Source: Anaerolineae bacterium
GTDB taxonomy: Bacteria; Chloroflexota; Anaerolineae; Aggregatilineales; J027
NCBI GenBank assembly: GCA_008933735.1
Contig: WBUL01000016.1
Location: forward strand, 1-61,926
Direction of reading: 5' to 3'
DNA: 61,926 nt
Shown here: one piece after another, positions 1-8,610 of the stretch
How positions within the stretch are numbered: the first letter of the stretch is position 1
Layout of the letters: each line of letters opens with the position of its first letter
Translations under genes and position numbers: made by a program
Notes under the pieces: model-generated
Told to the model about the DNA's origin: nothing
What the model saw: only the letters and a program-made list of their open reading frames with translations
Databases searched by the model: none

Positions 1-2
1 CC

Positions 3-464
3 CCCACACCGATTCCCCCAATGCCGCAGGACACACAGGTCGATTCAGATGACAGTCCGGGTGTGCTCAGGATCGTTTTCTGGTTCATCCTGGTACTGGT
101 CATTACGGTTTTTGTGCTGGCGGGCGGAGTAGCTTTTACTATCTGGTGGGTCGAACATCGCGGATTAGGCGGTTTGAATCTGGTCGAAAAAGCCTACGCG
201 CGGCTGGGGATTTATGGCAAATGGCTGGGAATTCGGCTGACTCCGGAAGACACCCCGGAAGAACGTCGCCGTGAATTGGCAAAGAACGTGCCAGATGGCA
301 AAAAACCCATCAATGACATCACGTATCTTTACGTCGAAAATCGTTTTGGCCCGCCGCGTCCAAAAGACAAGCCAGCCGATGAAACCGAGGCCAAACATGC
401 GTGGAGCGAAGCCCGGCTCGCTTTTATCCGCCGCAAGTTCCAGAAATGGTTCGGACGAGCCTGA
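3..464 (+). CDS. C-terminal part of a membrane protein with a DUF4129-like tail (partial)
   Basis: The reading frame is open to the left edge, so this is the end of a longer gene; the ATG at 21 is probably internal. One membrane segment lies at about residues 18-42 counted from that ATG, followed by a soluble tail rich in basic residues. The pattern after the membrane span (a short helix with YARLG, then TPEDTPEE, then an LYVENRFGPP segment) resembles DUF4129, the C-terminal domain of bacterial transglutaminase-like (TgpA type) membrane proteins. In those proteins the catalytic domain precedes this tail and would lie outside the window. The assignment rests on the tail alone, so another DUF4129-bearing protein is possible. 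No clear terminator follows before the next gene at 568. Confidence 0.6.
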   Translation, partial: PTPIPPMPQDTQVDSDDSPGVLRIVFWFILVLVITVFVLAGGVAFTIWWVEHRGLGGLNLVEKAYARLGIYGKWLGIRLTPEDTPEERRRELAKNVPDGKKPINDITYLYVENRFGPPRPKDKPADETEAKHAWSEARLAFIRRKFQKWFGRA

Positions 465-567
465 AACGCATTTGTACAAAATGCAAAATAAGATCAGCAG
501 ACTGGCTATGGGGGTCTCCCCGGCTTTGTGTTACATTTTTTAAATTCAATTTAACGGAAGTTTTGCA

Positions 568-1767
568 ATGGAATTGTCGCAAGTGCGCCGCTGGATTGAA
601 ACCCAGCAAGCGGATTTTTTGGCCTTACTCCAACTCCTGGTCGAGATGAACACCTTCACCGCGAATACAGAGGGGGTCGATGAAGCAATCGGAGTGATTA
701 GTGTGGCTGCCGACCGCATGGATTTCCAGGTCGAAAAGGTTCTGGAACGACATCGCCTCATCAAAGCGGGCAACGGATGCGGGCCGCGAGTGCTGCTGAT
801 CTCTCATGTGGATACCGTACACCCACTTGATGCTGATTTTCTGCGCTATGAGCCGCAAACAGAGGGCTATGTGCGCGGGCCAGGCATAGGCGATATGAAG
901 GGCGGCCTGCTCATGGGACTCTGGACACTCAAGGCGATCAGCGAACTTTGTACCGATTTTGATGTACAGTTAGTTGTCAGCGTGGATGAGGAGAAAGGGT
1001 CGCCAACGCTTGAAAAATGGTATGCCACTAATCAGCCAGGGGCAGATTACGCGCTGGGACTGGAACCGAACTTTCCCCAGGGCACCCTGACCCCTGACGT
1101 GGTATTGGGGTTTGTGGAACAGCGCAAGGGCTGTGGTCGAGTCGATTTCAAAATTCACGGTAAAGCAGCACACGCAGGGGGCGCATGGCAGGATGGCATC
1201 AACGCGATTGAAGCAGCCGCTCATCGTATTCTAAAAATCCAGGCGCTGACCGATCTTGAGCAAGGCATCACAACCAGCGTCGGTCTGGTACACGGAGGCA
1301 CAGCCGCCAACACTGTCGCAGAGTTTTGCGAGGTTGCCGTCGATTTTCGCTTTGTCACGCAAAAAGCTGGCCGCGCAACCCATGATGCAATCAAAAGAAT
1401 TGTTGAGGACTGTTACGTTTTCAATGAGGGGCTCAGGATGAGCGAAGCGGTAGAAAATTTCACGATGAGCACCTATCTGCCGCCCATGGAAAAAACCAAT
1501 AATCAGGCGCTGGTCGCCCTCGTCATGCACCATATCGAGCGGCTAAATTTGAACATGAAACCCATCAGCCGGGGCGGCGGCAGCGATGCTAATCACATCA
1601 GTGGCAGCGGGGTTCCAGCCATTTGCGGCATGGGCGCCCCTGCGGAAGGAATACATACCACCCAGGAACGAATTCTCGTGCCGAGAATGTGGGACAGCCT
1701 CGAACTGCTCATCTCAACCGTGTATTCGCTGGTCACTGCTGAGCAGCGCGGTCAGCGACCCCTATGA
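568..1767 (+). CDS. M20 family zinc peptidase, glutamate carboxypeptidase-like
   Basis: Predicted di-zinc hydrolase of 399 residues that would remove a C-terminal residue from a small peptide or folate-like substrate in the cytoplasm. The M20 metal-binding pattern is complete: HVDTVHP near residue 75, GIGDMKGG near 110, VDEEKGS near 142, a later LGLEPNF glutamate, and a C-terminal GIHTTQE histidine. The central HGKAAHAGG segment marks the dimerisation (lid) domain. It most resembles carboxypeptidase G2-type members, though the substrate cannot be read from sequence. The ATG at 568 follows a GGAAG-like site. It is transcribed alone and ends at a strong terminator shared with the convergent rplL. 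It is one of three M20 enzymes in this window. Confidence 0.85.
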   Translation: MELSQVRRWIETQQADFLALLQLLVEMNTFTANTEGVDEAIGVISVAADRMDFQVEKVLERHRLIKAGNGCGPRVLLISHVDTVHPLDADFLRYEPQTEGYVRGPGIGDMKGGLLMGLWTLKAISELCTDFDVQLVVSVDEEKGSPTLEKWYATNQPGADYALGLEPNFPQGTLTPDVVLGFVEQRKGCGRVDFKIHGKAAHAGGAWQDGINAIEAAAHRILKIQALTDLEQGITTSVGLVHGGTAANTVAEFCEVAVDFRFVTQKAGRATHDAIKRIVEDCYVFNEGLRMSEAVENFTMSTYLPPMEKTNNQALVALVMHHIERLNLNMKPISRGGGSDANHISGSGVPAICGMGAPAEGIHTTQERILVPRMWDSLELLISTVYSLVTAEQRGQRPL

Positions 1768-1773
1768 AGAATC

Positions 1774-1812
1774 AAAAAGCCGCCTGATAGCAGGCTCATC
1801 AGGCGGCTTTTT
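1774..1812. terminator. Bidirectional Rho-independent terminator
   Basis: A perfect 15-bp stem (1774-1788 with 1798-1812, core GCCGCCTGAT) encloses a 9-nt loop. It has A5 on its left and T5 on its right, so it can work on both strands. It sits between the convergent M20 peptidase gene and rplL. Confidence 0.88.
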
Positions 1813-1822
1813 ATGTCCAGCA

Positions 1823-2239
1823 CTAGACGGGTTTAATCTCGACGACCGCGCCTTCTTCCTCAAGTTTCTTTCTGGCGTCTTCAGCAGCGTCTTTGCTGAC
1901 TGCTTCGAGGACAGTGGCGGGGGCACCATCAACCAGGGCTTTGGCTTCCGCCAGCCCCAGACCCTGCACGACGGTACGCACAGCCTTAATGACGTTGATT
2001 TTCTTGGGGCCAACGTCTTTCAGAACGACGTTAAATTCAGTGGGTTCTTCTTCCGGCTCAGCCGGAGCAGCCGCCCCACCGCCAGGAGCACCCATCGCCC
2101 CCATCGCCATCATGGGCATCATCATACCGCCAGAGGCTGCTTCAACGCCCCAGGCTTCTTCCAGTTTTTTCTTGAGTTCCGCAGCTTCCAGAACGGTAAG
2201 GCTGCTCAATTCGTCGACCAATTTCTGCAAATCAGCCAT
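1823..2239 (-). CDS. rplL: 50S ribosomal protein L7/L12
   Basis: Stalk protein of the large ribosomal subunit that recruits translational GTPases. At 138 residues it is slightly longer than the usual 120-130. The N-terminal dimerisation helices ([18 protein letters not shown]) are followed by a flexible Met/Gly/Ala/Pro hinge at about residues 35-62. The conserved C-terminal domain follows with [20 protein letters not shown] and [10 protein letters not shown]. The hinge has an unusual run of methionines (MMMPMMAM). It lies 43 bp downstream of rplJ and is co-transcribed with it. A strong bidirectional terminator follows directly, so rpoB is not the next gene as it is in many bacteria. Confidence 0.98.
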   Translation of the reverse strand: MADLQKLVDELSSLTVLEAAELKKKLEEAWGVEAASGGMMMPMMAMGAMGAPGGGAAAPAEPEEEPTEFNVVLKDVGPKKINVIKAVRTVVQGLGLAEAKALVDGAPATVLEAVSKDAAEDARKKLEEEGAVVEIKPV

Positions 2240-2282
2240 GATTCAGATACCTCTCTTTGAATGATCTATAGACTCACTAAAC

Positions 2283-2846
2283 TTAGGCGGCTTCATTGTC
2301 TTTGGCCGCGTATGCGGCCAGGACATTTGCCAGCATATGGGACGCGGATTCCAGAACACCCACCAGACCTTGCGACGGGGCAGCAATAACGCTGACCAAT
2401 CCCTGAGCCGGCTGCGTGAGCAGGCCCAGAATCTGGGCACGAAGTTGATCGAGCGAGGGAAGTTCTGAGAGCGTCTTCAGGTCGGCCTCATTCAGCACCG
2501 ACTGACCGATAATTGCACCCTTCAGGATAAGCCGCTCATTTTCTTTGGCTTTATCGAGCAGCACCTTGACCATGCCCGGCAGGTCTTGTCGTGCAAAACT
2601 AACTGCCACCGGCCCGGTCAATAAATCACCACCCGTATTTAACCCCGCGTTGTCCAGCGCGAGTTTCAACAGGCGGTTCTTGGTGACCACATACGATGCA
2701 CCCACCTGGCGCAGGGCTTTACGAACATCGCTGATCTGGTTCACATTCATTCCGCGATATTCCGTAACAACCAGCCCGCTAGCACCATCGAGCAGCTCGG
2801 CATACTGGGCGGCTAAATCTTCTTTGCGTTCGCGTGTAATTGCCAA
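2283..2846 (-). CDS. rplJ: 50S ribosomal protein L10
   Basis: L10 anchors the L7/L12 stalk to 23S rRNA and is usually the translational repressor of its own operon. The typical pattern is visible: an ITRERKEDL start, GLVVTEYRGMNV near residue 35, a KNRLLKLAL segment, and a C-terminal helix that binds L12. I place the start at the TTG at 2846 because GGAGGGA lies about 8 nt upstream. An earlier in-frame TTG at 2864 lies upstream of that site and would have the Shine-Dalgarno sequence inside the coding region. The predicted product is 187 residues. It is preceded by an L10 leader RNA and followed by rplL; rplK and rplA are not adjacent. Confidence 0.95.
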   Translation of the reverse strand: MAITRERKEDLAAQYAELLDGASGLVVTEYRGMNVNQISDVRKALRQVGASYVVTKNRLLKLALDNAGLNTGGDLLTGPVAVSFARQDLPGMVKVLLDKAKENERLILKGAIIGQSVLNEADLKTLSELPSLDQLRAQILGLLTQPAQGLVSVIAAPSQGLVGVLESASHMLANVLAAYAAKDNEAA

Positions 2847-2884
2847 GCGCACTCCCTCCTTCAAAAATTGGGGCGAAGAACATC

Positions 2885-2915
2885 AAAAAAGCGACCTTTG
2901 CACAGCAAAGCTCGC
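2885..2915 (-). terminator. Attenuator terminator in the L10 leader
   Basis: Read on the minus strand, GCGAGCTTTGC pairs with GCAAAGGTCGC (one mismatch) around a 3-nt loop and is followed by T6. It lies between the L10-binding core and the rplJ start, where an attenuator would be expected. Confidence 0.7.
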
Positions 2916-2934
2916 CGAATTAACGCATCTCGAC

Positions 2935-3046
2935 TAGTCTTCGCCTCGGCAGGAAATTAAGCATGTCTTGCACCTGCTGTCTTAAGCAAAGGATGTTTCT
3001 ATCCGTTTTGCCCGTTTTTACAGGACGCAGCCTGAAACTGCGTAGC
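2935..3046 (-). promoter_or_regulatory. Ribosomal protein L10 leader
   Basis: The minus strand carries the L10-leader signature: AAGACAGCAGG (2973-2983) pairs its CAGCAGG-type arm with CCTGCCGAGG (2944-2953) to form the stem with the internal bulge bound by L10. A 5' hairpin with CGCAG/CTGCG arms lies just upstream. In known cases L10 (with L12) binds this RNA and represses rplJ-rplL. The attenuator-like hairpin downstream suggests control by premature termination here. Confidence 0.85.
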
Positions 3047-3052
3047 GGGAAG

Positions 3053-3082
3053 AGTTTATCATGACTGCGGGCGGCCTGTAAA
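3053..3082 (-). promoter_or_regulatory. Probable sigma70 promoter of rplJ-rplL
   Basis: TTTACA (complement of 3077-3082) and TAAACT (complement of 3053-3058) are separated by 18 bp. The expected start, near 3046, coincides with the 5' end of the L10 leader hairpins. Confidence 0.5.
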
Positions 3083-3091
3083 GTGCTACTT

Positions 3092-3943
3092 TTAGCCGCG
3101 TGCGTCTTTTGCCAGGGCGCTGGCAAGCTGGGCACTCACCAGTTCCAGAATCATCACATTTTCCTGCGTAATTGAGTTTTCGGCTTCTTTGCAGGCGAAC
3201 AAGACGCCAAAGCGCATCGTCGTTCCGACAGGTACACACACCCCCGTGAAGTAGCGCTTCTTCTGTAAAAACGGATGCGATAGCTCATCAGTAGGCGTGA
3301 TAATACGGCTCTGCCCATTCCGGACTACCCACCCGATCAGTGAGCCTTCATATTCCTGTTTTTTGGGAGCGCCGCTGATGGCATCGTTTGGACCAACCTG
3401 AGCCACCAGGGTCATTTCCGGAGGGTTTGTGGCAGTCAGCGCATAGAAGGCTACATAGTCATATCCAATTTCCTTGATGGCCTCGACAGCCGCCTGTTGT
3501 TTAGCTTTACCTTTGCCGGCCTTCAGCAGCGACTTGGCAAACACACGTACAGACGGCAGGGCGTCAGCCCGAAGGGTTTGCAAATGACGATCTTCATGCA
3601 GACGTTTGATGCGCGTGATCAGGTCGTCGTTTTCAAACGGCGTTGTTGTGACATCATCAGCTCGCCCAGGCATGGCAAAATCTGCCGATTCATCGATCAG
3701 GATGATCAGCAGGCGCGGATAAGTCTGCCGCACTTCTTTAATGAGTTGATGCACGTCATCACCCAGCCCATTATCCAGCACCAGAACGTCCGTTTGTTTG
3801 GCGGGGTCATCCATAGCTTCACGGGCTTTGTCCAGATCCGTGACCACATTAACGGCGAACTGAGGCTCTTTCCTTAAATTTTCTCGATACCGTGCCATCG
3901 ACGGAAGCTGGGTGACAGCTAAAATATTCAATTTCTGGGTCAT
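3092..3943 (-). CDS. Degenerate receiver plus GAF domain protein
   Basis: A 283-residue cytoplasmic signalling protein with no catalytic output domain. Residues 1-120 look like a response-regulator receiver fold (DVLVLDN, then LLIILIDE, then TTTPFENDDLITRI). The acidic pair after the first strand is missing, and the conserved Lys-Pro is Thr-Pro, so normal phosphorylation is doubtful. Residues about 130-280 form a GAF-like domain with EYEGSLIGWVVRNGQ and TGVCVPVGTTMRFGVLFA, a common form in ligand or redox sensors. It stands between the M20 gene at 3971 and the rplJ promoter. Its partner and signal are unknown. Confidence 0.65.
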   Translation of the reverse strand: MTQKLNILAVTQLPSMARYRENLRKEPQFAVNVVTDLDKAREAMDDPAKQTDVLVLDNGLGDDVHQLIKEVRQTYPRLLIILIDESADFAMPGRADDVTTTPFENDDLITRIKRLHEDRHLQTLRADALPSVRVFAKSLLKAGKGKAKQQAAVEAIKEIGYDYVAFYALTATNPPEMTLVAQVGPNDAISGAPKKQEYEGSLIGWVVRNGQSRIITPTDELSHPFLQKKRYFTGVCVPVGTTMRFGVLFACKEAENSITQENVMILELVSAQLASALAKDARG

Positions 3944-3970
3944 CGCCTACAACCTATCATTAATAAACAG

Positions 3971-5146
3971 TTACCATGTTGAGATGGCATTCGACGCGGC
4001 GGTTGTGAGCAGCATAAGCTGCCACATCCCCAACTCAATCGGCGCAGTTTCGATATACTCATCCAGGCGGTGAGCATTCCCCCCATACGAAACGCCGACA
4101 CAAACTGTCGGAATGCCTTCGGAAAGTGGGATGTTGGCATCGGTGCTGCCACCATCCAGTTCGGTTTTCATCTGGATCGCCTCGTGCGCGTCCACCGCCA
4201 GCCTTACCAGAGGATGATCTATCGGGATTGCTCCGGCAGGACGGTTACCAACCAGTTCAAAATGAAAATTCACATCCTCACGGGCAAGTCTGTCGGCAAT
4301 GCTCATCACATCCTGTTCCAAATTTTGCAAGGACTCAACATCTTCTGAACGCAAATCAATGTAACAGAAAGCCTCGGAAGCAATGGTATTAACTGAGGTA
4401 CCACCACCAATCACCCCGATGTTATACGTAGTGCGGGGCACGGAAGGCACTTCGATTTTGCACAGGTCACTGCCAAACTGCATCAGAGAATGAATGGCGC
4501 TGCTGCCGCCAAAATGCAGCCAGCTATGTCCACCGGGGCAGGTTACCGTGAGCTTATAGCGCCGCACGCCAATTCCCGCATGGTAAATGCGCCCCAGAGC
4601 CATCCCCTCCAATACGATCACGGCCTTTACTTTGTCCCGCAGTTTTTGTATGACCCCGCGCATTCCGCCGAGGTCACCCAGTCCCTCCTCCCGCGAATTT
4701 GCCACAAAACACAGGTTTGCTTCATGCGGAATACCTGTATTTTTGAAAATTTCTATCAGACCGAGCAGGGCAGCCACACCCAGACTGTTATCCCCCAACC
4801 CCGGGCCATAAATCTGTTCACCCTCATTCCGAACCGCCAGATTCGTTTCTATAGGAAAAACCGTGTCAGTATGGGCAGAAATGAGCAGAGCCGGTGCGTC
4901 GGCGTATTCTCCTGGCAGCCAGCCATAGACGTTGTAAACATCATCCATCTCCACATTTTCCAGATCGAGTTGCCGAAATAGAGACTGGATGTATTCCGCC
5001 CGCGCTTGTTCAGCAAACGTAGGGGCAGCGATCTGCTGAATACGAATGGCGGAATTGATAATGTCGTCTTTGTTGATAGCATCCCTGGCATTTTTGAGAA
5101 TCGCGCTGTTAGTCAAGCGCACAATCGAAGCATTGGATAAGCTCAT
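3971..5146 (-). CDS. M20 family metallopeptidase, PepT-like
   Basis: Predicted zinc aminopeptidase or dipeptidase of the M20 family, about 391 residues. The metal-binding motifs are SAHTDTVFP, GPGLGDNSLG, NSREEGLGDLGG (catalytic Glu pair), a VLEGMALG segment and a C-terminal GGNAHRLDEY histidine. The lid domain begins around GGHSWLHFGGSSA. These features fit tripeptidase-type M20 proteins better than the carboxypeptidase G2 type seen at 568. I chose the ATG at 5146; a TTG at 5188 would add 14 residues and cannot be excluded. It lies 27 bp upstream of the GAF gene on the same strand, so they may share a transcript. Confidence 0.82.
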   Translation of the reverse strand: MSLSNASIVRLTNSAILKNARDAINKDDIINSAIRIQQIAAPTFAEQARAEYIQSLFRQLDLENVEMDDVYNVYGWLPGEYADAPALLISAHTDTVFPIETNLAVRNEGEQIYGPGLGDNSLGVAALLGLIEIFKNTGIPHEANLCFVANSREEGLGDLGGMRGVIQKLRDKVKAVIVLEGMALGRIYHAGIGVRRYKLTVTCPGGHSWLHFGGSSAIHSLMQFGSDLCKIEVPSVPRTTYNIGVIGGGTSVNTIASEAFCYIDLRSEDVESLQNLEQDVMSIADRLAREDVNFHFELVGNRPAGAIPIDHPLVRLAVDAHEAIQMKTELDGGSTDANIPLSEGIPTVCVGVSYGGNAHRLDEYIETAPIELGMWQLMLLTTAASNAISTW

Positions 5147-5280
5147 AGGCAGGTGTTCTTCAACTTTGTTTTCAGAGAATATACTCAAAATCCACTTCAG
5201 AGTCTATGTTTCGACACTGGTTCTACCTCTGGATTCCCGAACTTTGTTATAGCGCTTAGAGCCAAATAGAGGAAAAAGAC

Positions 5281-5823
5281 ATGCCCAAGCATCGGTTTGA
5301 TCCCGCTGTACGCCCACCAACGCAGGCTCGTGCCAACCGAATGCACCTGGTGAAAGATGACAACTGGATTAAAGCATTTTTGAACCGGGCACAGGTCGGT
5401 ACTGTTTCCACCAGTTGGGACAACCTGCCATTTAATAATGTAACCCTGTTCTGGTACGACGAAACCAATCATCGGATTATTTTCCATGCCAATGTATTTG
5501 GGCACATTCGCGCGAACCTCGATCACAATCCCAAAGTCTGCTTCTCCTGTTATGAAATGGGCTGTCTGCTTCCCAGTAATGCGGCCATCGAATTCAGCTT
5601 GCAGTACCGGAGTGTGGTTGTATTTGGAGAAGCAGAAATCCTCACTGATGGAAAGGCGGCAAGACAGGCGCTGGTCGGTCTGATCAGCAAATATTTTCCT
5701 AAAATGCACGCGGGCACGAATACCGCCCAATTACCAATGAGGAACTTGAGCATACCAGCGTCGTTGCGATTAAAATTACTAAGTGGAGTGGTCGACACTC
5801 TCCGAAAACATCTTGAAAGGTGA
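5281..5823 (+). CDS. PPOX-class flavin-binding protein, apparently frameshifted near its C-terminus
   Basis: Small split-barrel flavoprotein related to the pyridoxamine phosphate oxidase/NimA group, which reduces or binds small substrates with FMN or F420. Residues 1-140 fit the family: VGTVSTSWDNLPFNNVT, then FHANVFGHIRANLDHNPKVCF, then VVVFGEAEIL. From about base 5703 the family-like sequence continues in another frame, where GHEYRPITNEELEHTS and a later KITKWSG are encoded and end at a TGA at 5814-5816. The annotated frame instead ends in an unlike tail at 5823. One lost base near 5700-5711 would explain this (see findings). AGAGGA precedes the ATG. It is 6 bp upstream of the phosphoesterase gene. 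Confidence 0.75.
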   Translation: MPKHRFDPAVRPPTQARANRMHLVKDDNWIKAFLNRAQVGTVSTSWDNLPFNNVTLFWYDETNHRIIFHANVFGHIRANLDHNPKVCFSCYEMGCLLPSNAAIEFSLQYRSVVVFGEAEILTDGKAARQALVGLISKYFPKMHAGTNTAQLPMRNLSIPASLRLKLLSGVVDTLRKHLER

Positions 5824-5829
5824 TTTTGC

Positions 5830-7029
5830 ATGAAACGACGCCAGTTTCTGAAAACAATGGCTGTTGCTGGGGGACTGTCCAGCCTGCCTGGTTCATGGTT
5901 ACGGTTAGCCCAGGATAACACACCACAGTTTTTCCTCCCACCTACAGTACAGCATGTGACTGAAAACAGCGCCATCATTTACTTCTGGTTAAATGCCCCA
6001 CCTGCCACCGGTTCTCTGCTGATTTTGAAGGAAGGAACACAGATTCGGGAAGTTGCGCTGGCAACTGACACACCTGTACATCAGATTGTTGTGGATGGTC
6101 TCGAACCTGCCACGACCTACCAGTATCAAGTCGTCGTCAATGATCTTGAACCCCTGCTGTTGACCGGAACAGACTGGACGGGGTTGTCATTTCAGACACC
6201 GCCCTATGAATGGCCCCTGCGCCTGACTGCCCTGGGAGATACAGGTTTTGGCGATGACATCACCCTCCGCATCGGGAAACTGGTCGCACAGCACGATTTA
6301 GACCTGTTTCTCCATCTGGGTGATGTGGTGTATTTTATGCATGAATATGATGGCAATACATGGATGAACTGGGCAAAAAAATATTTTGAGCCGTTCCAGC
6401 AGACTCTTTCCCATGTGCCGCACTACCCTACGTTTGGCAACCATGAACTGGATGATGCCGCCTGGTTTGATGGAATGCCTTCCTATTTCTGGGTCTTCCC
6501 ACCATATAACAACGATCAGTACGAAGGCCGACGCTGGTACAGCAGTTTTGATCTCAACGGAATCCAGTTTTTGTCGCTCAATTCACAGTTATTTTACAGC
6601 TATGCCAGCTACAGGAATGCACAGGAAGCCTGGCTTGATGAAAAATTAGCCCGCACGGATGTCCGGTACACGGTTGCCTTTTTCCACGTCCCGCCCTATA
6701 CCTCCGCCAGCCTGCATCAATGGGATGGATTAGTGGTCGCAGAAAACTGGATGCCCAAATTTGAGGCGAATCATGTCGTGCTGGCGCTGAGTGGCCACGC
6801 CCATGTCTATGAACGGCTGTTCCAAAATGGTGTGCATTACCTGACGGCGGGGTCAGCCTCCAGCCGCAACTATGCACAGGGCGAAACCATGCCGAACAGC
6901 CAGATTTTCCTCAGTGAACCCGTCTACCCAATCATCGAACTGTACGAGGATCACATTCATCTGACTTCGTACAACATCAATGACGAGGTAATTGAAGACC
7001 TCGACCTGGAAATCACACCGCGTTTCTGA
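5830..7029 (+). CDS. Tat-exported metallophosphoesterase, purple acid phosphatase-like
   Basis: A 399-residue secreted phosphoesterase. The N-terminus MKRRQFLKTMAVAGG is a twin-arginine signal with a hydrophobic stretch to about residue 28. An Ig/fibronectin-like domain (EPATTYQYQVVVND) spans roughly residues 35-120, as in purple acid phosphatases. The binuclear-metal pattern follows: ALGDTGFGDD, LHLGDVVY, FGNHELDD, FFHVPPY and LSGHAHVYER. Alkaline or acid phosphomonoesterase activity outside the membrane is the likely role. It follows the PPOX gene by 6 bp with an AAAGGTG ribosome-binding site and so is probably co-transcribed. A hairpin shared with convergent nuoN follows. Confidence 0.85.
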   Translation: MKRRQFLKTMAVAGGLSSLPGSWLRLAQDNTPQFFLPPTVQHVTENSAIIYFWLNAPPATGSLLILKEGTQIREVALATDTPVHQIVVDGLEPATTYQYQVVVNDLEPLLLTGTDWTGLSFQTPPYEWPLRLTALGDTGFGDDITLRIGKLVAQHDLDLFLHLGDVVYFMHEYDGNTWMNWAKKYFEPFQQTLSHVPHYPTFGNHELDDAAWFDGMPSYFWVFPPYNNDQYEGRRWYSSFDLNGIQFLSLNSQLFYSYASYRNAQEAWLDEKLARTDVRYTVAFFHVPPYTSASLHQWDGLVVAENWMPKFEANHVVLALSGHAHVYERLFQNGVHYLTAGSASSRNYAQGETMPNSQIFLSEPVYPIIELYEDHIHLTSYNINDEVIEDLDLEITPRF

Positions 7030-7030
7030 A

Positions 7031-7060
7031 AAAAACAAGGGGCGTTCTGCCCCCTGTTGT
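7031..7060 (-). terminator. Terminator at the end of the nuo operon
   Basis: The stem GGGGC/GCCCC (7039-7043 with 7049-7053) is extended by AACA/TGTT. On the minus strand it is followed by T7, which marks the end of nuoN transcription. It may also stop the convergent phosphoesterase transcript. Confidence 0.75.
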
Positions 7061-7084
7061 TGATAAAATGGAAAGGAGATCGGA

Positions 7085-8596
7085 TTACCGCAAAATCGCC
7101 AGACTGGCGTCGCGCACCAGATTTTCGAGGATAAACGGCAGCAGCCCCAGGATGAGCGTACCGGCGGCGGTAATCACCAGACCACTGGTCAGATACTGCT
7201 GGCGTTCGGGAACAACCGCGTCCCCTGTTTCAAAGTACATATTCCAGACCACACGCACATAGTAAAATGCGGAAATGGCGCTTGTCAGCACACCCAGCAC
7301 AGCCAGTGGTTCCAGTCCGGCGTCCATCGCAGCGCGAAACACCCAGAATTTACCAATGAATCCTGCTGTTAGTGGAATTCCGGTCAGGCTGAACATGAAT
7401 ACAGACATCGCGCCAGCCAGCCAGGGGCGTTTCACCGCCAATCCCTTGATGTCATCCATCGTTGTCCCGGTAGAGTCATCTTTTTCAATGGCAGCTACCA
7501 CCGCAAACGCGCCAATATTAGTGAACGCATAGGCGGCGAGATAAACTAATGCGGCTTGCGCGGCACTATCCCCAACACCGGGAACCCCACCCGCTGCCAG
7601 CGCGATCAGGATATAACCCGCGTGTGCAATGCTGGAGTAGGCCAACAGACGTTTTAAATCATACTGCATGATGGCGACCAGATTGCCCAGCAGAAGTGTC
7701 AGCGCGGCCAGAATTTGCAGCGTATCCACCCAGACGGCTGCATCGCCACCTTCGGCAATAATCGGCAAACCCGTGACCAGCACACGCAAAAAGGCCGCAA
7801 AACCACCAACCTTCGCTACCGAACTCATATACGCCGTGACAGGAGTAGGCGCCCCCTGATAAACATCCGGCGTCCACATATGGAACGGCACGGCGGCAAC
7901 CTTGAAACCCAGCCCAACGGTGATCAGACCCGCACCGATGAGCAGCAGGTAGCGTTGGGTCGCTTCCTGCTCACTGATCGTCTGTGCCACGACAACTATT
8001 TCGCCCAGATCGAGCGACCCGGCAGCCCCGAACACCAGGGCAATCCCATAGACCAGGAACGAGGACGAAAACGCGCCAAGCAAGAAGTATTTCATGGCGC
8101 TTTCTTCACTCTCTTCTTGCGGGCGGCGAATACCTGACAGGATGTAAAGTGGAATAGAGAGCAGTTCCAGCGAGATAAAAATCATCGACAGGTTATTAGA
8201 CGACCCCATCAGCATCGCCCCTGCCGCGCTGAACATGAGCAGAATGTAATACTCGCCCCGGTCAAGTTTGGTACGCTCAAGATATTCATACGAAATCAGG
8301 ATACCGATAGCCGCGGAAATCAGCGCCACGATGTTCACCACATAGGTGAACTGGTCAGCCATGAACATCCCCTCAAAGGCCGTACCGGATTCCCCAATAT
8401 CAAACAGATCACCTGCCTGGAACAGGGCAATCACGAGCGATATACCCACACCAAGCAGCGAATAGGCGGCCACATAAAACTTGTTGTTAATGAAACGATC
8501 CGCCACCAGCAGCACCGATGCCCACAGTGACAGGATAATCACGGGCAGGGCTGCCCAGACATTTAAATCTTCAAACGTGGGTGGGGCAGGAAACAT
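7085..8596 (-). CDS. nuoN: NADH-quinone oxidoreductase subunit N
   Basis: Antiporter-like membrane subunit of complex I, 503 residues with about 14 membrane helices. Family features include MFSAAGAMLMGSSNNL, the helix-breaking KVAAVPFHMWTPDVYQGAPTP region around residue 230, and LLAYSSIAHAGYIL around 310. It forms part of the proton-pumping arm next to NuoK and NuoM. It is the last gene of the operon, 14 bp after nuoM, and is followed by a terminator. Its ATG start at 8596 is preceded by a GAGGGGAG-like site. Confidence 0.95.
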   Translation of the reverse strand: MFPAPPTFEDLNVWAALPVIILSLWASVLLVADRFINNKFYVAAYSLLGVGISLVIALFQAGDLFDIGESGTAFEGMFMADQFTYVVNIVALISAAIGILISYEYLERTKLDRGEYYILLMFSAAGAMLMGSSNNLSMIFISLELLSIPLYILSGIRRPQEESEESAMKYFLLGAFSSSFLVYGIALVFGAAGSLDLGEIVVVAQTISEQEATQRYLLLIGAGLITVGLGFKVAAVPFHMWTPDVYQGAPTPVTAYMSSVAKVGGFAAFLRVLVTGLPIIAEGGDAAVWVDTLQILAALTLLLGNLVAIMQYDLKRLLAYSSIAHAGYILIALAAGGVPGVGDSAAQAALVYLAAYAFTNIGAFAVVAAIEKDDSTGTTMDDIKGLAVKRPWLAGAMSVFMFSLTGIPLTAGFIGKFWVFRAAMDAGLEPLAVLGVLTSAISAFYYVRVVWNMYFETGDAVVPERQQYLTSGLVITAAGTLILGLLPFILENLVRDASLAILR

Positions 8597-8610
8597 CGTT
8601 CTCCCCTCGC

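Noticed and set aside
1586..2260. A 224-codon plus-strand frame over rplL
   Set aside because: It crosses the terminator and lies opposite rplL, a certain gene; composition is that of a shadow frame.
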